A stretch of 64,000 nucleotides of DNA from positions 744,001 to 808,000 of the forward strand of contig NZ_CP014862.1 in NCBI RefSeq assembly GCF_002214585.1. Reading direction: 5' to 3'. The notes under the pieces were generated by a model. That model was not told the DNA's origin, did no database searches, and was given only the letters and a program-made list of their open reading frames with translations. This DNA is from Thermococcus profundus (GTDB lineage: Archaea; Methanobacteriota_B; Thermococci; Thermococcales; Thermococcaceae). Shown here in pieces: positions 17,906-28,760 of the stretch (its first letter is position 1; every line of letters begins with the position of its first letter). A program made the position numbers and the translations under genes.

Positions 17906-20422
17906 ATGATATTCGGAAGGGAGGAGAGTGTGGACGAGATCAAGCTCAGGGTTGCAGAGGCTCTCAAGGTCGACGTTGGGAGGGGCATAGTCCGCTTTGA
18001 CAGGCCCTACCAAAAGAAGCTCGGTGTCAGCACGGGCGACATAGTCGAGCTCGTAGGATCGCGTTCAACTGCTGCCATAGTTGCCAACGCCCACCCCGAC
18101 GACAGGGGACTGGACATAGTGAGGATGGACGGGTACATAAGGAAGAACGCGGGGGTCAGCATAGGGGACTACATCACGATACGCCGCGCCCAGGTTCAGG
18201 AGGCCAAGAAAGTGGTTCTCGCCCCGGCCCAGAAAGGTGTGATCCTCCAGATCCCGGGGGATCTGGTCAAGGGAAACCTCCTCGGGAGGCCCGTGGTCAA
18301 AGGGGACATAATCGTCGCTAGCAGTAGGGGTGAGACCGGTTACTACGGCGGTTCCCCCCTGGACGACCTCATAAGGGGCCTCTTCGAGACGATGCCCCTC
18401 GGCTTCGGTGAGCTCAAGTTCGTTGTCGTCAACACCATCCCCAAGGGGATAGTTCAGATAACCTACAACACTGAGGTTGAAGTTCTCCCTCAAGCGGTGG
18501 AGATCAGGGAGGAGAGCATCCCAGAGGTTACCTACGAGGACATCGGCGGTTTAAGCGACGCCATCCAAAAGATCCGTGAGATGGTTGAGCTCCCGCTCAA
18601 GCACCCTGAGCTCTTCGAGAGGTTGGGCATCGAGCCGCCCAAGGGAGTTCTGCTTTACGGTCCGCCCGGAACTGGTAAGACTCTGCTCGCTAAGGCCGTT
18701 GCCAACGAAGCCAACGCTCACTTCATAGCGATAAACGGTCCGGAGATAATGAGCAAGTACTACGGCGAAAGCGAGGAGCGCTTGAGGGATATCTTCAAGG
18801 AAGCTGAGGAGAACGCCCCGAGCATAATCTTCATTGACGAGATTGACGCAATAGCGCCGAAGAGGGAGGAAGTCGTTGGGGAGGTTGAGAAGCGCGTTGT
18901 TTCACAGTTGCTCACCCTCATGGACGGCCTCAAGAGCAGGGGCAAGGTGATTGTTATAGCCGCCACCAACAGGCCCGATGCACTCGATCCAGCCCTCAGG
19001 AGACCTGGAAGGTTCGACAGGGAGATTGAGGTAGGCGTTCCGGATAAGCAGGGCAGGAAGGAGATACTTCAGATCCACACAAGGGGAATGCCGCTCGAAC
19101 CGCCCTTTGAAAAGACGGAGGTCCTTAGAATACTCGATGAACTGGCCGCGAGGGGAGGCCAGTACCTTCAGAGCGCGGAGGTCATGAAGAGGCTGGTTGC
19201 GGAAGCGGGGAGCGAGGACGAGATAAGGGAGGTTCTCAAGAGGAACAGCGAGATCTATTCGGAAGTCAGGGCCAGGCTCGTGGACAAGATGCTAGAGAGA
19301 ATCGCCGAGAGGACTCACGGCTTCGTCGGTGCTGATTTAGCGGCCCTCGCCAGGGAGGCCGCGATGGTGGTTCTCAGGAGGCTCATAAAGGAGGGCAAGG
19401 TGAGCCCCGAGCAGGAGAGGATACCGCCGGAGGTTCTCCAGGAGCTCCGCGTTCGGGAGGAGGACTTCTACGAGGCCCTCAAGATGGTCGAGCCGAGTGC
19501 GCTCAGGGAGGTTCTCATAGAGGTTCCGAACGTCCACTGGGAGGACGTCGGCGGGCTTGAGGAAGTCAAGCAGGAGCTCAGGGAAGCGGTAGAATGGCCC
19601 CTGAGGTACCCCAAGGCCTTTGAGAGGCTTGGGGTGAACCCGCCGAAGGGGATTCTGCTCTACGGTCCGCCTGGAACCGGCAAGACCCTACTAGCCAAGG
19701 CGGTCGCCAACGAGAGCGAAGCCAACTTCATAGCCATAAGGGGGCCTGAAGTGCTGAGCAAGTGGGTTGGGGAGACGGAGAAGAGGATAAGGGAGATCTT
19801 CAGGAAGGCCAGGCAGGCCGCCCCAACCGTGATATTCATCGATGAAATAGACGCAATAGCCCCCGCCAGGGGAAGCTACGAGGGCGGAAGGTACCTCGAC
19901 ACCCTCCTCAACCAGCTCCTCACCGAGATGGACGGAATTGAAGAGAACAGCGGTGTGGTCGTCATAGCGGCGACCAACAGGCCGGACATCATTGATCCTG
20001 CACTCCTCAGGCCGGGAAGGTTCGACAGGCTGATAATGGTCCCCGCTCCTGATCAGAGGGCCAGGCTGGAGATATTCAGGGTGCACACCAGAAGAGTTCC
20101 GCTGGCCGAAGACGTTGACCTCGCGGAGCTGGCGAAGAGAACCGAGGGTTACTCCGGTGCCGATATAGAAGCCCTCGTAAGGGAGGCGGCGATGATAGCC
20201 CTCAGGAGGGCGGCTTCATCGGCTTCGAGGGAAGCTCTGGAGAGCCAGAGTGAGGAGTTCCTCGAGAGCCTGAAGGTTACTAAGAGGGACTTCGAGCTCG
20301 CCCTGAAGAAGGTCAAGCCGAGCATAACCCCCTACATGCTGGACTACTACCGGAACTTCGAGGAGAGCAGAAAGAGGAGGGCCGAGAAGGAGAAGCGGGG
20401 GGTCGATTACTACACGTTTTGA
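17906..20422 (+). CDS. CDC48/VAT-type AAA+ ATPase
   Basis: An 838-residue hexameric unfoldase of the p97/CDC48/VAT family. The N domain (double-psi barrel, about 1-185) binds substrate. D1 has Walker [19 protein letters not shown] and Walker [11 protein letters not shown]2 repeats both ([19 protein letters not shown]) with its own RPGRFDR arginine finger. D1 carries a roughly 60-residue insert after [13 protein letters not shown], before [13 protein letters not shown], also seen in other Thermococcales CDC48 proteins. The C-terminus ends DYYTF, so it lacks a strict hydrophobic-Tyr-X end. The ATG at 17906 follows GGGGGTGAT. The proteasome beta gene starts 87 bp later, which suggests the two work together. 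Confidence 0.97.
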   Translation: MIFGREESVDEIKLRVAEALKVDVGRGIVRFDRPYQKKLGVSTGDIVELVGSRSTAAIVANAHPDDRGLDIVRMDGYIRKNAGVSIGDYITIRRAQVQEAKKVVLAPAQKGVILQIPGDLVKGNLLGRPVVKGDIIVASSRGETGYYGGSPLDDLIRGLFETMPLGFGELKFVVVNTIPKGIVQITYNTEVEVLPQAVEIREESIPEVTYEDIGGLSDAIQKIREMVELPLKHPELFERLGIEPPKGVLLYGPPGTGKTLLAKAVANEANAHFIAINGPEIMSKYYGESEERLRDIFKEAEENAPSIIFIDEIDAIAPKREEVVGEVEKRVVSQLLTLMDGLKSRGKVIVIAATNRPDALDPALRRPGRFDREIEVGVPDKQGRKEILQIHTRGMPLEPPFEKTEVLRILDELAARGGQYLQSAEVMKRLVAEAGSEDEIREVLKRNSEIYSEVRARLVDKMLERIAERTHGFVGADLAALAREAAMVVLRRLIKEGKVSPEQERIPPEVLQELRVREEDFYEALKMVEPSALREVLIEVPNVHWEDVGGLEEVKQELREAVEWPLRYPKAFERLGVNPPKGILLYGPPGTGKTLLAKAVANESEANFIAIRGPEVLSKWVGETEKRIREIFRKARQAAPTVIFIDEIDAIAPARGSYEGGRYLDTLLNQLLTEMDGIEENSGVVVIAATNRPDIIDPALLRPGRFDRLIMVPAPDQRARLEIFRVHTRRVPLAEDVDLAELAKRTEGYSGADIEALVREAAMIALRRAASSASREALESQSEEFLESLKVTKRDFELALKKVKPSITPYMLDYYRNFEESRKRRAEKEKRGVDYYTF

Positions 20423-20438
20423 CCCCTCCCCCCGAAAT

Positions 20439-20450
20439 CTTTAAATACCC
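20439..20450 (+). promoter_or_regulatory. TATA-like box for psmB
   Basis: TCTTTAAATACC lies about 60-70 bp before the psmB start, after a C-rich stretch. It gives psmB and perhaps the following aCPSF1 gene a promoter separate from cdc48. Confidence 0.55.
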
Positions 20451-20509
20451 TTTATCCAAAGCGCCATTGTGGTTTTTCTGTTCTATACAGACCATCAGGG
20501 GTGTTACTG

Positions 20510-21130
20510 TTGAACGGGAGTCTAAACGCCACGAAGGGCACAACAACCGTAGGCGTAGTGTGTAAGGACGGAGTGATCCTAGCGGCCGACAGAAGGGCAA
20601 CGCTCGGCAACATGATAACGTCGAAAGAAGTCACCAAGGTGTTCCAGATAGACGACCATCTGGGCATAGCCGGCGCCGGTCTGGTTGGGGATATACTCGG
20701 CTTAACCAGGCTTCTAAGGGCCGAGGCCAAGCTTTACCGGGCCAAGGTGGGAAAAGAGATGTCGGTCAAGGCCCTTGCCACCCTGCTCTCGAACGTTCTC
20801 CACGGAGGCAGGGGCTATGCCTACTTCGCGTGGTTTCTGGTTGGAGGCTACGACTCTGCCCCAGCACTCTACTCAATAGACGCCGCGGGCGGAGTTACTA
20901 AGGAGAAGTTCGTGGCGGCGGGTTCTGGTATGGAGTTCGCCCTTGCAATACTTGAGGATGGATTCTCGGAGGATATGGGTCTTGAAGAGGGGATAAAACT
21001 CGCCGCCAGGGCCGTGAAAGCCGCGATAAAGAGGGACGTTTACACCGGAGAAGGTGTTACCCTCGTGACGATCACGAAGGATGGGTATAAGGAGCTCAGC
21101 GGGGAGGAACTTGAAGCGATTCTGAAGTGA
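20510..21130 (+). CDS. psmB: Proteasome subunit beta
   Basis: The catalytic beta subunit of the 20S proteasome. After a roughly 10-residue propeptide the sequence reads [23 protein letters not shown]; the first Thr after Gly is the mature N-terminal nucleophile, and Asp/Lys of the catalytic triad follow ([13 protein letters not shown]). [18 protein letters not shown] and [11 protein letters not shown] are typical. TTG at 20510 is preferred because GGGGTG at 20499-20504 lies 5 bases upstream; a GTG at 20501 would add three residues without an RBS. Thermococcales usually have two beta genes. The aCPSF1 gene follows with its RBS overlapping this stop region. Confidence 0.95.
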   Translation: MNGSLNATKGTTTVGVVCKDGVILAADRRATLGNMITSKEVTKVFQIDDHLGIAGAGLVGDILGLTRLLRAEAKLYRAKVGKEMSVKALATLLSNVLHGGRGYAYFAWFLVGGYDSAPALYSIDAAGGVTKEKFVAAGSGMEFALAILEDGFSEDMGLEEGIKLAARAVKAAIKRDVYTGEGVTLVTITKDGYKELSGEELEAILK

Positions 21131-21140
21131 GGTGGTACCT

Positions 21141-23087
21141 TTGATCAGGAGGGAAACTTTTGTAGAGGACATTCTAAAGGACATAAGGGCAGTGATAGAC
21201 CAGATGGTCCCGAGGGAAGCCAAGGTTACGGAGGTTGAGTTCGAAGGACCTGAGCTAGTCATCTACGTCAAGAACCCCGAGGCAATAATGCGCGACGGCA
21301 ACCTCATCAAGAGCCTTGCCAAGGTTCTAAAGAAGAGGATCAGCGTCAGGCCAGACCCGGAGATTCTCCTGCCCCCGGAGCAGGCCGAGGAGCTGATAAA
21401 GCAGATAGTCCCGCCGGAAGCGGAGATAACGAACATAAGCTTCGATCCATCGGTGGGTGAAGTTATAATCGAGGCGAGGAAGCCGGGTCTGGTCATAGGC
21501 AAGAACGGCGAGACGCTCAGGGAGATAACGCAGAAGGTTCACTGGGCACCAAAGGCGGTGAGAACTCCGCCTATTCAGAGCCAGACCATCTATTCGATCA
21601 GGCAGATACTCCAGGCCGAGGCGAAGGACAGGAGGAAGTTCCTCAGGCACGTTGGCAGGAACATCTACCGCAAGCCCGAGTACAAGAGCAAGTGGATAAG
21701 GATCACCGGTCTTGGAGGGTTCCGCGAGGTCGGAAGGAGTGCCCTTCTCGTTCAGACCGACGAGAGCTACGTCCTCGTTGATTTTGGTGTCAACATAGCC
21801 GCGCTGAGGGATCCGAGCAAAGCCTTCCCGCACTTCGATGCCCCCGAGTTCCGCTACGTTCTCGACGAGGGCCTTCTCGATGCCATAATCATCACCCACG
21901 CCCATCTCGACCACAGCGGAATGCTTCCCTACCTCTTCCGCTACAAGCTCTTCGACGGGCCGATCTACACGACCCCGCCAACTAGGGATCTGATGACCCT
22001 CCTCCAGCAGGACTTCATCGAAATCCAGCACATGAACGGCGTCGAGCCGCTTTACCGGCCGAGGGACATCAAGGAGGTCATTAAACACACCATAACCCTG
22101 GACTACGGCGAGGTTCGCGACATAGCGCCGGACATAAGGCTCACCCTCCACAACGCCGGCCACATACTAGGTTCCGCCATAGTCCACCTCCACATCGGAA
22201 ACGGCCTCCACAACATAGCGGTCACCGGCGACTTCAAGTTCATCCCGACGAGACTCCTTGAACCGGCGGTCTCTCGCTTCCCGCGCGTTGAGACCCTGGT
22301 GATGGAGTCGACCTACGGAGCCAGCAACGACTACCAGATGCCGCGCGAGGAGGCCGAGAAGAGGCTTATAGAGGTCATCCACCAGACGATAAAGCGCGGT
22401 GGAAAGGTTCTCATTCCCGCTATGGCTGTTGGAAGGGCCCAGGAGATAATGATGGTCCTTGAGGAGTACGCCAGGATTGGTGGCTTCGAGGTTCCCATTT
22501 ACCTCGACGGAATGATATGGGAGGCGACGGCGATTCACACCGCCTACCCTGAGTACCTGAGCAAGAGGCTGAGGGAGCAGATATTCCACGAGGGCTACAA
22601 CCCGTTCCTCAATCCGATATTCAAGAGCGTCGCCAACTCCCGCGAGAGGCAGGACATCATAGACTCGGGAGAGCCGGCGATAATCATCGCGACCTCTGGT
22701 ATGCTCGTCGGCGGGCCGAGCGTGGAGTACTTCAAACAGCTCGCATCCGATCCGAAGAACACAATGATCTTCGTCAGCTACCAGGCTGAGGGAACCCTCG
22801 GAAGGCAGGTGCAGAGGGGCCTCCGCGAGATACCGCTCGTAGGGGAAGATGGGAGGACCGAAGTCGTCCAGGTCAACATGGAGGTTCAGACCATAGACGG
22901 CTTCTCAGGTCACGCCGACAGGAGGGAGCTGATGAGCTACGTGGCAAGGCTCAGACCGAGGCCGGAGAGGATAATCACAGTCCACGGCGAGCCTCACAAG
23001 TGCCTTGACCTCGCTTCGAGCATACACAAGAAGTTCAACCTCTCCACTAGGGCCCCCAACAACCTCGACGCCATAAGGCTCAAGTGA
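21141..23087 (+). CDS. KH-domain beta-CASP ribonuclease aCPSF1 (FttA)
   Basis: A 648-residue archaeal CPSF73-like nuclease. Two KH-like domains occupy about 1-170 (the second with GLVIGKNGETLREI, the GxxG loop). The metallo-beta-lactamase core has DFGVN, ITHAHLDHSGMLPYL, GHILGSA and TGDFKF. The beta-CASP part has PAMAVGRAQE and IATSGMLVGG, and the end has DGFSGHADRREL and TVHGEP. Orthologues (PH1404, T. kodakarensis FttA) end transcription by cutting nascent RNA. The TTG at 21141 is preceded by GAGGTGGT, which overlaps the psmB stop; a GTG at 21132 lies within that site. Proteasome and RNA-cleavage genes are neighbours across Thermococcales as I recall. Confidence 0.97.
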   Translation: MIRRETFVEDILKDIRAVIDQMVPREAKVTEVEFEGPELVIYVKNPEAIMRDGNLIKSLAKVLKKRISVRPDPEILLPPEQAEELIKQIVPPEAEITNISFDPSVGEVIIEARKPGLVIGKNGETLREITQKVHWAPKAVRTPPIQSQTIYSIRQILQAEAKDRRKFLRHVGRNIYRKPEYKSKWIRITGLGGFREVGRSALLVQTDESYVLVDFGVNIAALRDPSKAFPHFDAPEFRYVLDEGLLDAIIITHAHLDHSGMLPYLFRYKLFDGPIYTTPPTRDLMTLLQQDFIEIQHMNGVEPLYRPRDIKEVIKHTITLDYGEVRDIAPDIRLTLHNAGHILGSAIVHLHIGNGLHNIAVTGDFKFIPTRLLEPAVSRFPRVETLVMESTYGASNDYQMPREEAEKRLIEVIHQTIKRGGKVLIPAMAVGRAQEIMMVLEEYARIGGFEVPIYLDGMIWEATAIHTAYPEYLSKRLREQIFHEGYNPFLNPIFKSVANSRERQDIIDSGEPAIIIATSGMLVGGPSVEYFKQLASDPKNTMIFVSYQAEGTLGRQVQRGLREIPLVGEDGRTEVVQVNMEVQTIDGFSGHADRRELMSYVARLRPRPERIITVHGEPHKCLDLASSIHKKFNLSTRAPNNLDAIRLK

Positions 23088-23130
23088 AAACTTTAAATCC
23101 CTCCTCCTCTTTTAACTATTGGTGTTAGGA

Positions 23131-23889
23131 ATGGTAGCCCCCGGCCCAATGAATAACGCCGATTTTGCCATCATCGCCCCTTACGTCTACACCGCGCTTC
23201 TGTTGAACGCGGCCCTCTGTGTCCTCGCGTACCGGGAAGTGCGGGCGGTCTGGGAAGAACTCCCCCCTATGAAGTGGAGGACCATATCCTTTCTCCTGGG
23301 CCTCATGGCCGTTCTCGTTGCTTCCCTCCTTGAGTTCCCGTTCATAGCGCCCCTGAAGTTCGGGGAAAAAAGTGCTTCTCTCTTTGCCCTCTTCCTCCTT
23401 GGAATGGCGGTCGGCCCTATAGAAGAGTTCTCAAAGCTTCTCCCGGTTAAGATCTTCCACGAGGAGCTCTGGGTGCTCTGGAAGAAGGCCGTGGGAACGG
23501 CGTTTTTCTTCGGCCTGATCGAGGCAGTCCTTTATTCCATCGTCCTTACGGTGGCTGGTGAGCCCGTTATGGCTCTCCTGAGGTTCGTTCTCGTCGGATT
23601 TCACGTTGCCCTCACCGCTATCTCTGCCACCATCCTCCTGGTTGAGGGGAGCTGGGGTGGCTACATCAGGGCTTCCGTTTACCACTCACTATACGATCTC
23701 CCTGTTCTCCTGTTTGCGGGAGGCTACACCGGTCCCCTCCTCTACGCCCTGATGCTCGTGGGAGTTGTCGCTATCATAGCGATCATCGTGGACTTCGCCC
23801 TCTCCGTGAAGAAGGCCGGACGGCTGAAGGTGGGGGAAATACCCGGGGAAGGCTTTGTTTACCCGCCTTTTGGCGATTTTGATCTCTGA
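23131..23889 (+). CDS. PrsW-like intramembrane protease
   Basis: A 252-residue multi-pass protein with about seven hydrophobic segments. Conserved polar residues of the PrsW family lie in membrane helices: GPIEEFSKLLPV (E-E-x-x-K), FGLIEAVLY, HVALTAISA and VYHSLYD. PrsW proteins are putative membrane metalloproteases related to CPBP/Rce1; substrates in archaea are unknown. The start ATG at 23131 follows GGTG at 23121; TATA-like CTTTAAATC is at about 23090. The gene ends about 50 bp before the convergent DNA ligase. Confidence 0.87.
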   Translation: MVAPGPMNNADFAIIAPYVYTALLLNAALCVLAYREVRAVWEELPPMKWRTISFLLGLMAVLVASLLEFPFIAPLKFGEKSASLFALFLLGMAVGPIEEFSKLLPVKIFHEELWVLWKKAVGTAFFFGLIEAVLYSIVLTVAGEPVMALLRFVLVGFHVALTAISATILLVEGSWGGYIRASVYHSLYDLPVLLFAGGYTGPLLYALMLVGVVAIIAIIVDFALSVKKAGRLKVGEIPGEGFVYPPFGDFDL

Positions 23890-23938
23890 TTTTCCCTTGA
23901 TTTAATTCAAAAGCAGGAAATATGATGCCTCTTCCGCC

Positions 23939-25627
23939 TCACCTCTTCGCTTTGAACCTTTCCTGGAGTTCGTAGAGCTGTGCAACTCTCTCTATCGTGT
24001 CGGCCTCTTCAGGACTCTTGTCTTCCCTCAGGGCCACGTAGCGCGGGAAACGAAGGGCAAAACCGCTCCCGTACTTTGGACTCTTCTGTATCTCCTGGTA
24101 GGTGACCTCTATAACCACCTTGGGCTCCAGTTCGACGTATTTTCCCTCCTCCCTGACTATCAGCGGCTTGAGCATCTTTGTGAACTCGGCCAGATCCTCA
24201 TCGGTGAAGCCGCTGCCGACCTTCCCAACCGGGACGAACTCGCCGCTGTGGGGATCGAAGGCCGCGACGAGGAAAGAGCCGAGGAGGTGCGCCCTCCTTC
24301 CCTCTCCCCACTCGGCGCCTATAATGACCAGATCTAGATCCTCCATCGTGGGCTTCACCTTGAGCCACTTCTTGCCCCTGTTGCCTGGCTCGTAGATCGA
24401 ATCCAGTCTTTTTGCCATAACCCCCTCATGTCCGAGCTCCAATGCCTTCTCGTAGAATTTCTGAGCTTCCTCAACGCTGTTCGTCACCAGCTGTACGGCG
24501 AGCTTTATCTTCTCGCTCTCCTCGATGAGGTTCTCAAGTCTTCTCCGCCTTTCCTCAAACGGGGTCTCTATGAGGCTCTCCCCGTCGATGAACATCACGT
24601 CGAAAAGGTTGAGCTCCAGGGGGATCTTCTCAATCATCTCCTCGATGTTGTACTTTCTCCTGAAGCGCCTGAGGACGTACTGGAAGGGCCTTGGTCTTCC
24701 GCCTTCGCCGACCGCTACAAGTTCGCCTTCCACTATCGCCCTTTCGGCTTTGATGCTCTCCAGGACTGCTGAGACAACATCAGGGATTGCCCTCGTGACG
24801 TTCTCCAGCCTGCGGGAGTAGATGACGACGCTCTTTCCGTCCTTGTGCACCTGAACCCTGGCCCCGTCGTACTTTATCTCGAAGGCGGCCTTTCCACCCA
24901 TCTCAAGGAGGGCTTCCTTGACGTCCGCGGCGTTCTGGGCCAGCATCGGTCTTATAGGCTTCCCTACCTGAATCCTCACCTTGGACAGTCCATCGTTGCC
25001 CTCAAGTTTGGCTATCTTTGCCACGTGGCCAAAGTCGCTCGTGAGCATGTACGCCCTCTCAACGAGCTCTGGTTTGACGTTGAAGGCGCTCGCTATGGCG
25101 TCTCTAAGTATCCCCTCGGCAACCCCGGTTCTCATGGTTCCGAGAACGGTCCTCGCCAGGTATTTAGCTTCCTCGCCCTCCGCGTCCATGAACAGGTTCG
25201 CCAGGTACTTCATCTTTCTGTCCTGGCTCCCCTCCCCGCTCGCCTCTGCGATCTTGATGAAGGTGTCGTAAACGCGTTTTATAGTGAGGGGCTGGGAAAA
25301 GAAACTCTTCTGCTTTTTCTTTTTGACTGCCAGGGCTATGCTCTCACCCAGATCCCCCGTGTCTTTGATTGAGTTCTCTATTTCGCTCTCCGAAACTCCC
25401 GTTGCCATGGAAACTGCCTTTATCAGAAGCTTCTCCCCAACACCCAGCTCCCTCTCATCCCAGTCCGGGAAGACCTTGCCCAGGATGAGGTAGGGAACCA
25501 CATCGAGAAGCTCGTCCGGCGTTCTCTTCAGAAAATCTGCGACGAACTTTGTCTTGAGGGTTTTCAGCGTGGTCTTTTCAAGCCTCCTGTAGAGGTCGGC
25601 GAGCTCGGAGTACTTCATGTCTGCCAT
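23939..25627 (-). CDS. lig: ATP-dependent DNA ligase
   Basis: A 562-residue ligase, the length known for Thermococcus enzymes. An N-terminal DNA-binding domain (about 1-230) is followed by the nucleotidyltransferase domain with the adenylated Lys in [13 protein letters not shown], then [30 protein letters not shown], and [10 protein letters not shown]. The OB domain carries WLKVKPTM. The C-terminal helix reads [15 protein letters not shown]. The ATG at 25627 follows AGGTGATAATC; longer in-frame readings lack an RBS. Pantoate kinase lies just upstream, the same order I recall in T. kodakarensis. Confidence 0.97.
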   Translation of the reverse strand: MADMKYSELADLYRRLEKTTLKTLKTKFVADFLKRTPDELLDVVPYLILGKVFPDWDERELGVGEKLLIKAVSMATGVSESEIENSIKDTGDLGESIALAVKKKKQKSFFSQPLTIKRVYDTFIKIAEASGEGSQDRKMKYLANLFMDAEGEEAKYLARTVLGTMRTGVAEGILRDAIASAFNVKPELVERAYMLTSDFGHVAKIAKLEGNDGLSKVRIQVGKPIRPMLAQNAADVKEALLEMGGKAAFEIKYDGARVQVHKDGKSVVIYSRRLENVTRAIPDVVSAVLESIKAERAIVEGELVAVGEGGRPRPFQYVLRRFRRKYNIEEMIEKIPLELNLFDVMFIDGESLIETPFEERRRRLENLIEESEKIKLAVQLVTNSVEEAQKFYEKALELGHEGVMAKRLDSIYEPGNRGKKWLKVKPTMEDLDLVIIGAEWGEGRRAHLLGSFLVAAFDPHSGEFVPVGKVGSGFTDEDLAEFTKMLKPLIVREEGKYVELEPKVVIEVTYQEIQKSPKYGSGFALRFPRYVALREDKSPEEADTIERVAQLYELQERFKAKR

Positions 25628-25668
25628 GATTATCACCTGTCTTAACCTTGAATCGAAAAGATAAAAAG

Positions 25669-25890
25669 TCAGCGCTTCCGCGGTGAGAGCCCCCACTCAA
25701 AGGCAACCGTCAGGAGAAAGCCTGTTGAAAACGACACCAATGGATTCAGTCTTCCCTCGAAGAGGAGCCAGAGGGCAAAGCCTCCAGCGAAGCCCGATAG
25801 AAGGGTTCCCCATTGATAGACTCCCTTCATGTTGGCGTATGTGGCGAGGGCCACGAAGAGGAGTGTGAGAAAGATTAGGTACCCGTTCAT
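25669..25890 (-). CDS. Small membrane protein
   Basis: A 73-residue protein with three hydrophobic stretches (about 4-20, 28-42 and 50-66) and a basic end (SPRKR). The ATG at 25890 overlaps the stop of pantoate kinase (ATGA) and is preceded by GAGGGGGGAT, so it is clearly translated from that transcript. No family recognised. The DNA ligase start lies 41 bp downstream. Confidence 0.75.
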   Translation of the reverse strand: MNGYLIFLTLLFVALATYANMKGVYQWGTLLSGFAGGFALWLLFEGRLNPLVSFSTGFLLTVAFEWGLSPRKR

Positions 25891-26801
25891 TCCGATCCCC
25901 CCTCGAACCATCTTCCAACCTTCGGTCTCTCCCAGTGTATCCCGGTTATGTCGTAGGGCACACCTAGATCCGCAAGGAGGCTTTTTACGTCATCCACCTC
26001 GTTCTTCCTAAGCAGGGCGAAGAGGCCCTTCCCGAGCATTATCATCGAGCTCGGGTTCTTCAGGACTTTATCGATCTCTCTCGCGAGCTCCATGAGGTCG
26101 CCAGTGAGGAGGCCCGTCCCCTCTGCAAAGGACCTTGCCAGGACCATCATTCTCTCCGGCCTTGGATCCTTCAAAAGGGCATCAAGGGCCTTTGAGCCCT
26201 CCACCTCAATAGCCTTCACGACGTCCCCGTCTAGGACTTCCCTCGTGTGGAGGGGGCCTAGGGGGACGACGAGAACCCGGTAGTCCTCGAAGAACAGGTT
26301 GTCCACGACCCCTATTCCTGGGCCCCCCGCCTTTACCCTGACTTCAATTCCCCCTGCGAGCTGGCCCACAACGTCGCCCAGTCCGCCCTTGTGGATCACC
26401 TCTGCCTCGTGAGCCAGCTTCGCCGCGGAGAGCCACGTGCCTCCAAACGCGTAGCTCAAAGCTAAAGCAGTTCCAAGGGCGCCCCCCGCGCTGTTTCCGA
26501 AGCCGTGGCCGTTGGGAAAATCAAAGTACTGCCATATCTCAACCTCCCCAAGGAAGTCCTCGGGAACGAGATTTTCGGCGACGTAGTAGGTTATCTCTGC
26601 ATCCCTCTTCCCCACTGGCTCCCCGTTGAAAGCCGCGTGTATGTGTCTCTCCAGCGTCCCGCCCTCAATACTTGCAAAGACGTTGGTTCCTTTGTCAAGG
26701 TTTATCCCCGCCCCGAGGGAGCCAGCCTTCAGGGGATCATCGTGGAACCTTGGGACGAAGAAGGCAGTTATGTGAGCCGGGATGAAAGCCCTGACCAGCA
26801 T
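25887..26801 (-). CDS. Pantoate kinase
   Basis: A 304-residue GHMP-fold kinase of the archaeal PoK family (COG1829), which phosphorylates pantoate in the archaeal CoA pathway (with phosphopantothenate synthetase). Visible features are FIPAHITAFFVPRFHDDPLKAGSLGAGIN at the N-terminus, the nucleotide loop GHGFGNSAGGALGTALAL, and GGLGDVVGQLAGGIEVR. The start is adjacent to the stop of the upstream RqcH gene (GGGGGTGA at the junction). The order RqcH-PoK-small membrane protein-ligase suggests one transcript. Confidence 0.93.
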   Translation of the reverse strand: MLVRAFIPAHITAFFVPRFHDDPLKAGSLGAGINLDKGTNVFASIEGGTLERHIHAAFNGEPVGKRDAEITYYVAENLVPEDFLGEVEIWQYFDFPNGHGFGNSAGGALGTALALSYAFGGTWLSAAKLAHEAEVIHKGGLGDVVGQLAGGIEVRVKAGGPGIGVVDNLFFEDYRVLVVPLGPLHTREVLDGDVVKAIEVEGSKALDALLKDPRPERMMVLARSFAEGTGLLTGDLMELAREIDKVLKNPSSMIMLGKGLFALLRKNEVDDVKSLLADLGVPYDITGIHWERPKVGRWFEGGSE

Positions 26802-28760
26802 TCACTCACCCCCTTTGACTTCAACAATGTCCCCGTTTCCCGGTGGAAGCGTTGCCATGATATCCTCCTCGCGCACCCTGTAGCCCCACTTCTCAAGGAG
26901 GTGCTTAATCTTCTTAACCAGCTCGCTCTTCTTTAGTCCTCCGGGCCTTATCACAATGTACCTGTCGGTGTGAGCCTTTATGGCATCAACAGGCGCGCAG
27001 ACGACGTAGTCTTCACCTTCGTAGTTCACAACTCCAACCGCGAGCTTGAGCGGAAGCCCGTGAAGCCAGTTCCTCTTCCCGTACACCATGAAAGCACCCT
27101 TGCCGAGGTACTCACCGCTCGGCGTCTGCTTGGTAACCTGGTTGGGATACGCCCAGTATGCATCTTCGCTGTAAACGCCCCTGCTCCAGGCCTTGCTCAT
27201 GGAAACCGCGAACTGGCAGGCCTCGAAGATGGTTTTCTCTCCAGCCTTCTGGCCGTCCTTGATAACGACGTGGGGAGCACCGTAAACGTCGGCGTGGCAG
27301 TAGAGGTCGTTCTCGTCCATGTGCCTCTTGATGAGTATCTCGTTCGTGCTCGCGTCCTTTCCGGCTAAAACGAGGAAGCCCTCACTTGATATAAACCAGC
27401 GGAACTTCTCGAACCACTTCTTCTTTCTTCTCTCGATTCTCTTAACGTTGAGTTCCTTCTTCATCTCCTCCTCGATGAGCTTCTCCACCTCGTCGAGCTT
27501 CCTCTTCGTGTCCTCGTAGGCCTTCAGCGCCCCCTCGTACTTGTGCCTGAACTTCTTGGCCTTCTCGTAGTAGAGTTCGGCGTTCTCGCCTATGCTCTTA
27601 TGGAGGTAGAGCCTCACCTTTTTGCCTTCGAGCTCTATCGTTACCGCCTTCTCCTTCGGGTCGATCCCCTTAACCATGAGCGCCACTTTGTTGCCCGCCT
27701 TCTTGCCCTCCTCTATCCGTTTCTTGAACTCGTCCCAGCCGAGCGTTTCCGTTGCCTTTCTGAATTCCTCCAGAAGGCGCTCCACGAGCGAGAAGTTGGC
27801 GTAGATTAAATCTCCTATCTCCTGGTTGGCCTTCGCTCCCTCCTCGAAGCCCTTCAGCATCTCCTCCTGCTTTTTGAGGGTCATTAGGAGCTGTCTCTTT
27901 TTTCCTTCTAATCTCTTCGTCTGCTCAAACCGGGCCTTCTCAATCGTTATCTTTCCAAAGTATTCGTCGAGGGCCTCGCTGAAGGTGGGGAAATAGCGCT
28001 TCTCAAGCCCCTCGTAGATCTTCAGCTCTATCGGAACGACGTCGTGCATCGCTCCGTCTTTGAAGACTATGTTGGGCATCGGCTCGTCGTTGAAGGTCTT
28101 CATCATGGATTCGTAGACTTTCCTCAGGTCATCGTCGCTTAACTCCTTCACGGGCGTAGTCTTCTCGAAGCCGGCCCTTCTCGAAATCTCCTCGGCGTAC
28201 ATGCCGCCCATGTTGAGCTTTCTAGCGAGAGCGCGGACGAGCTCAAGCTCTTCCTCCTCGCGCATCAGCTCAAGGAAGCGCTCAGGAGTAACCTCAAGAG
28301 GGTTCTCTCTAGCTGGAGGATACTGGTAGTCCGCCTTCGGCATTATCCGTCTGTCCTTGTACTCCTCGTAGCGGAGGGCGGCGATGATTTTGTTTTCAGA
28401 GTCCACGAGGAGGATGTTGCCCTTCCCGAAGAGCTCCCCCACGATGGTGTACTCCCCTATCCTGATCTTCACAATTCTATCGAAGGAGTGCTGTTCGATG
28501 GCGTCTATGAAACCGCCGCTCAGGTGCTTTCTCAAAAGCATCGTGAAGCTTGATGGCTGTTTCGGTGCTTCCTTCACGTAGCTCGTGACGTGGAAGCGCT
28601 TTCCTGCCTGTAGGATCAGATCTGCCCTGCCCTCCTTAGTGCGCAACTTTATCCTAATCTCGTCCCCGTCGTGGTAGACCTTGTCAACGCGGGAGCCAAC
28701 GAGCCACTGGAGCTCCCTAACTATGTAGCGTATGTCAACGCTGCTCATTCCCTCCTTCAT
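26802..28760 (-). CDS. rqcH: Ribosome quality control protein RqcH (NEMF/Tae2 family)
   Basis: A 652-residue NFACT protein that binds split 60S/50S-peptidyl-tRNA and adds C-terminal tails to stalled chains. The NFACT-N domain (about 1-190) has DIRYIVRELQWLVGSRVDKVYH and the conserved Asp-Arg pair in HSFDRIV needed for tRNA recruitment. The helix-hairpin-helix is near KLNMGGMYAEEI. A long coiled coil covers about 290-450. The NFACT-R domain has KWFEKFRWFISSEGFLVLAGKDASTNEIL, HADVYGAPHVVIK and WLHGLPLKLAVG. Two ATGs, 28760 and 28748, both have purine-rich sites (GGTGGGAGA and AAGGAGGGA); the outer is given here. Confidence 0.95.
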   Translation of the reverse strand: MKEGMSSVDIRYIVRELQWLVGSRVDKVYHDGDEIRIKLRTKEGRADLILQAGKRFHVTSYVKEAPKQPSSFTMLLRKHLSGGFIDAIEQHSFDRIVKIRIGEYTIVGELFGKGNILLVDSENKIIAALRYEEYKDRRIMPKADYQYPPARENPLEVTPERFLELMREEEELELVRALARKLNMGGMYAEEISRRAGFEKTTPVKELSDDDLRKVYESMMKTFNDEPMPNIVFKDGAMHDVVPIELKIYEGLEKRYFPTFSEALDEYFGKITIEKARFEQTKRLEGKKRQLLMTLKKQEEMLKGFEEGAKANQEIGDLIYANFSLVERLLEEFRKATETLGWDEFKKRIEEGKKAGNKVALMVKGIDPKEKAVTIELEGKKVRLYLHKSIGENAELYYEKAKKFRHKYEGALKAYEDTKRKLDEVEKLIEEEMKKELNVKRIERRKKKWFEKFRWFISSEGFLVLAGKDASTNEILIKRHMDENDLYCHADVYGAPHVVIKDGQKAGEKTIFEACQFAVSMSKAWSRGVYSEDAYWAYPNQVTKQTPSGEYLGKGAFMVYGKRNWLHGLPLKLAVGVVNYEGEDYVVCAPVDAIKAHTDRYIVIRPGGLKKSELVKKIKHLLEKWGYRVREEDIMATLPPGNGDIVEVKGGE

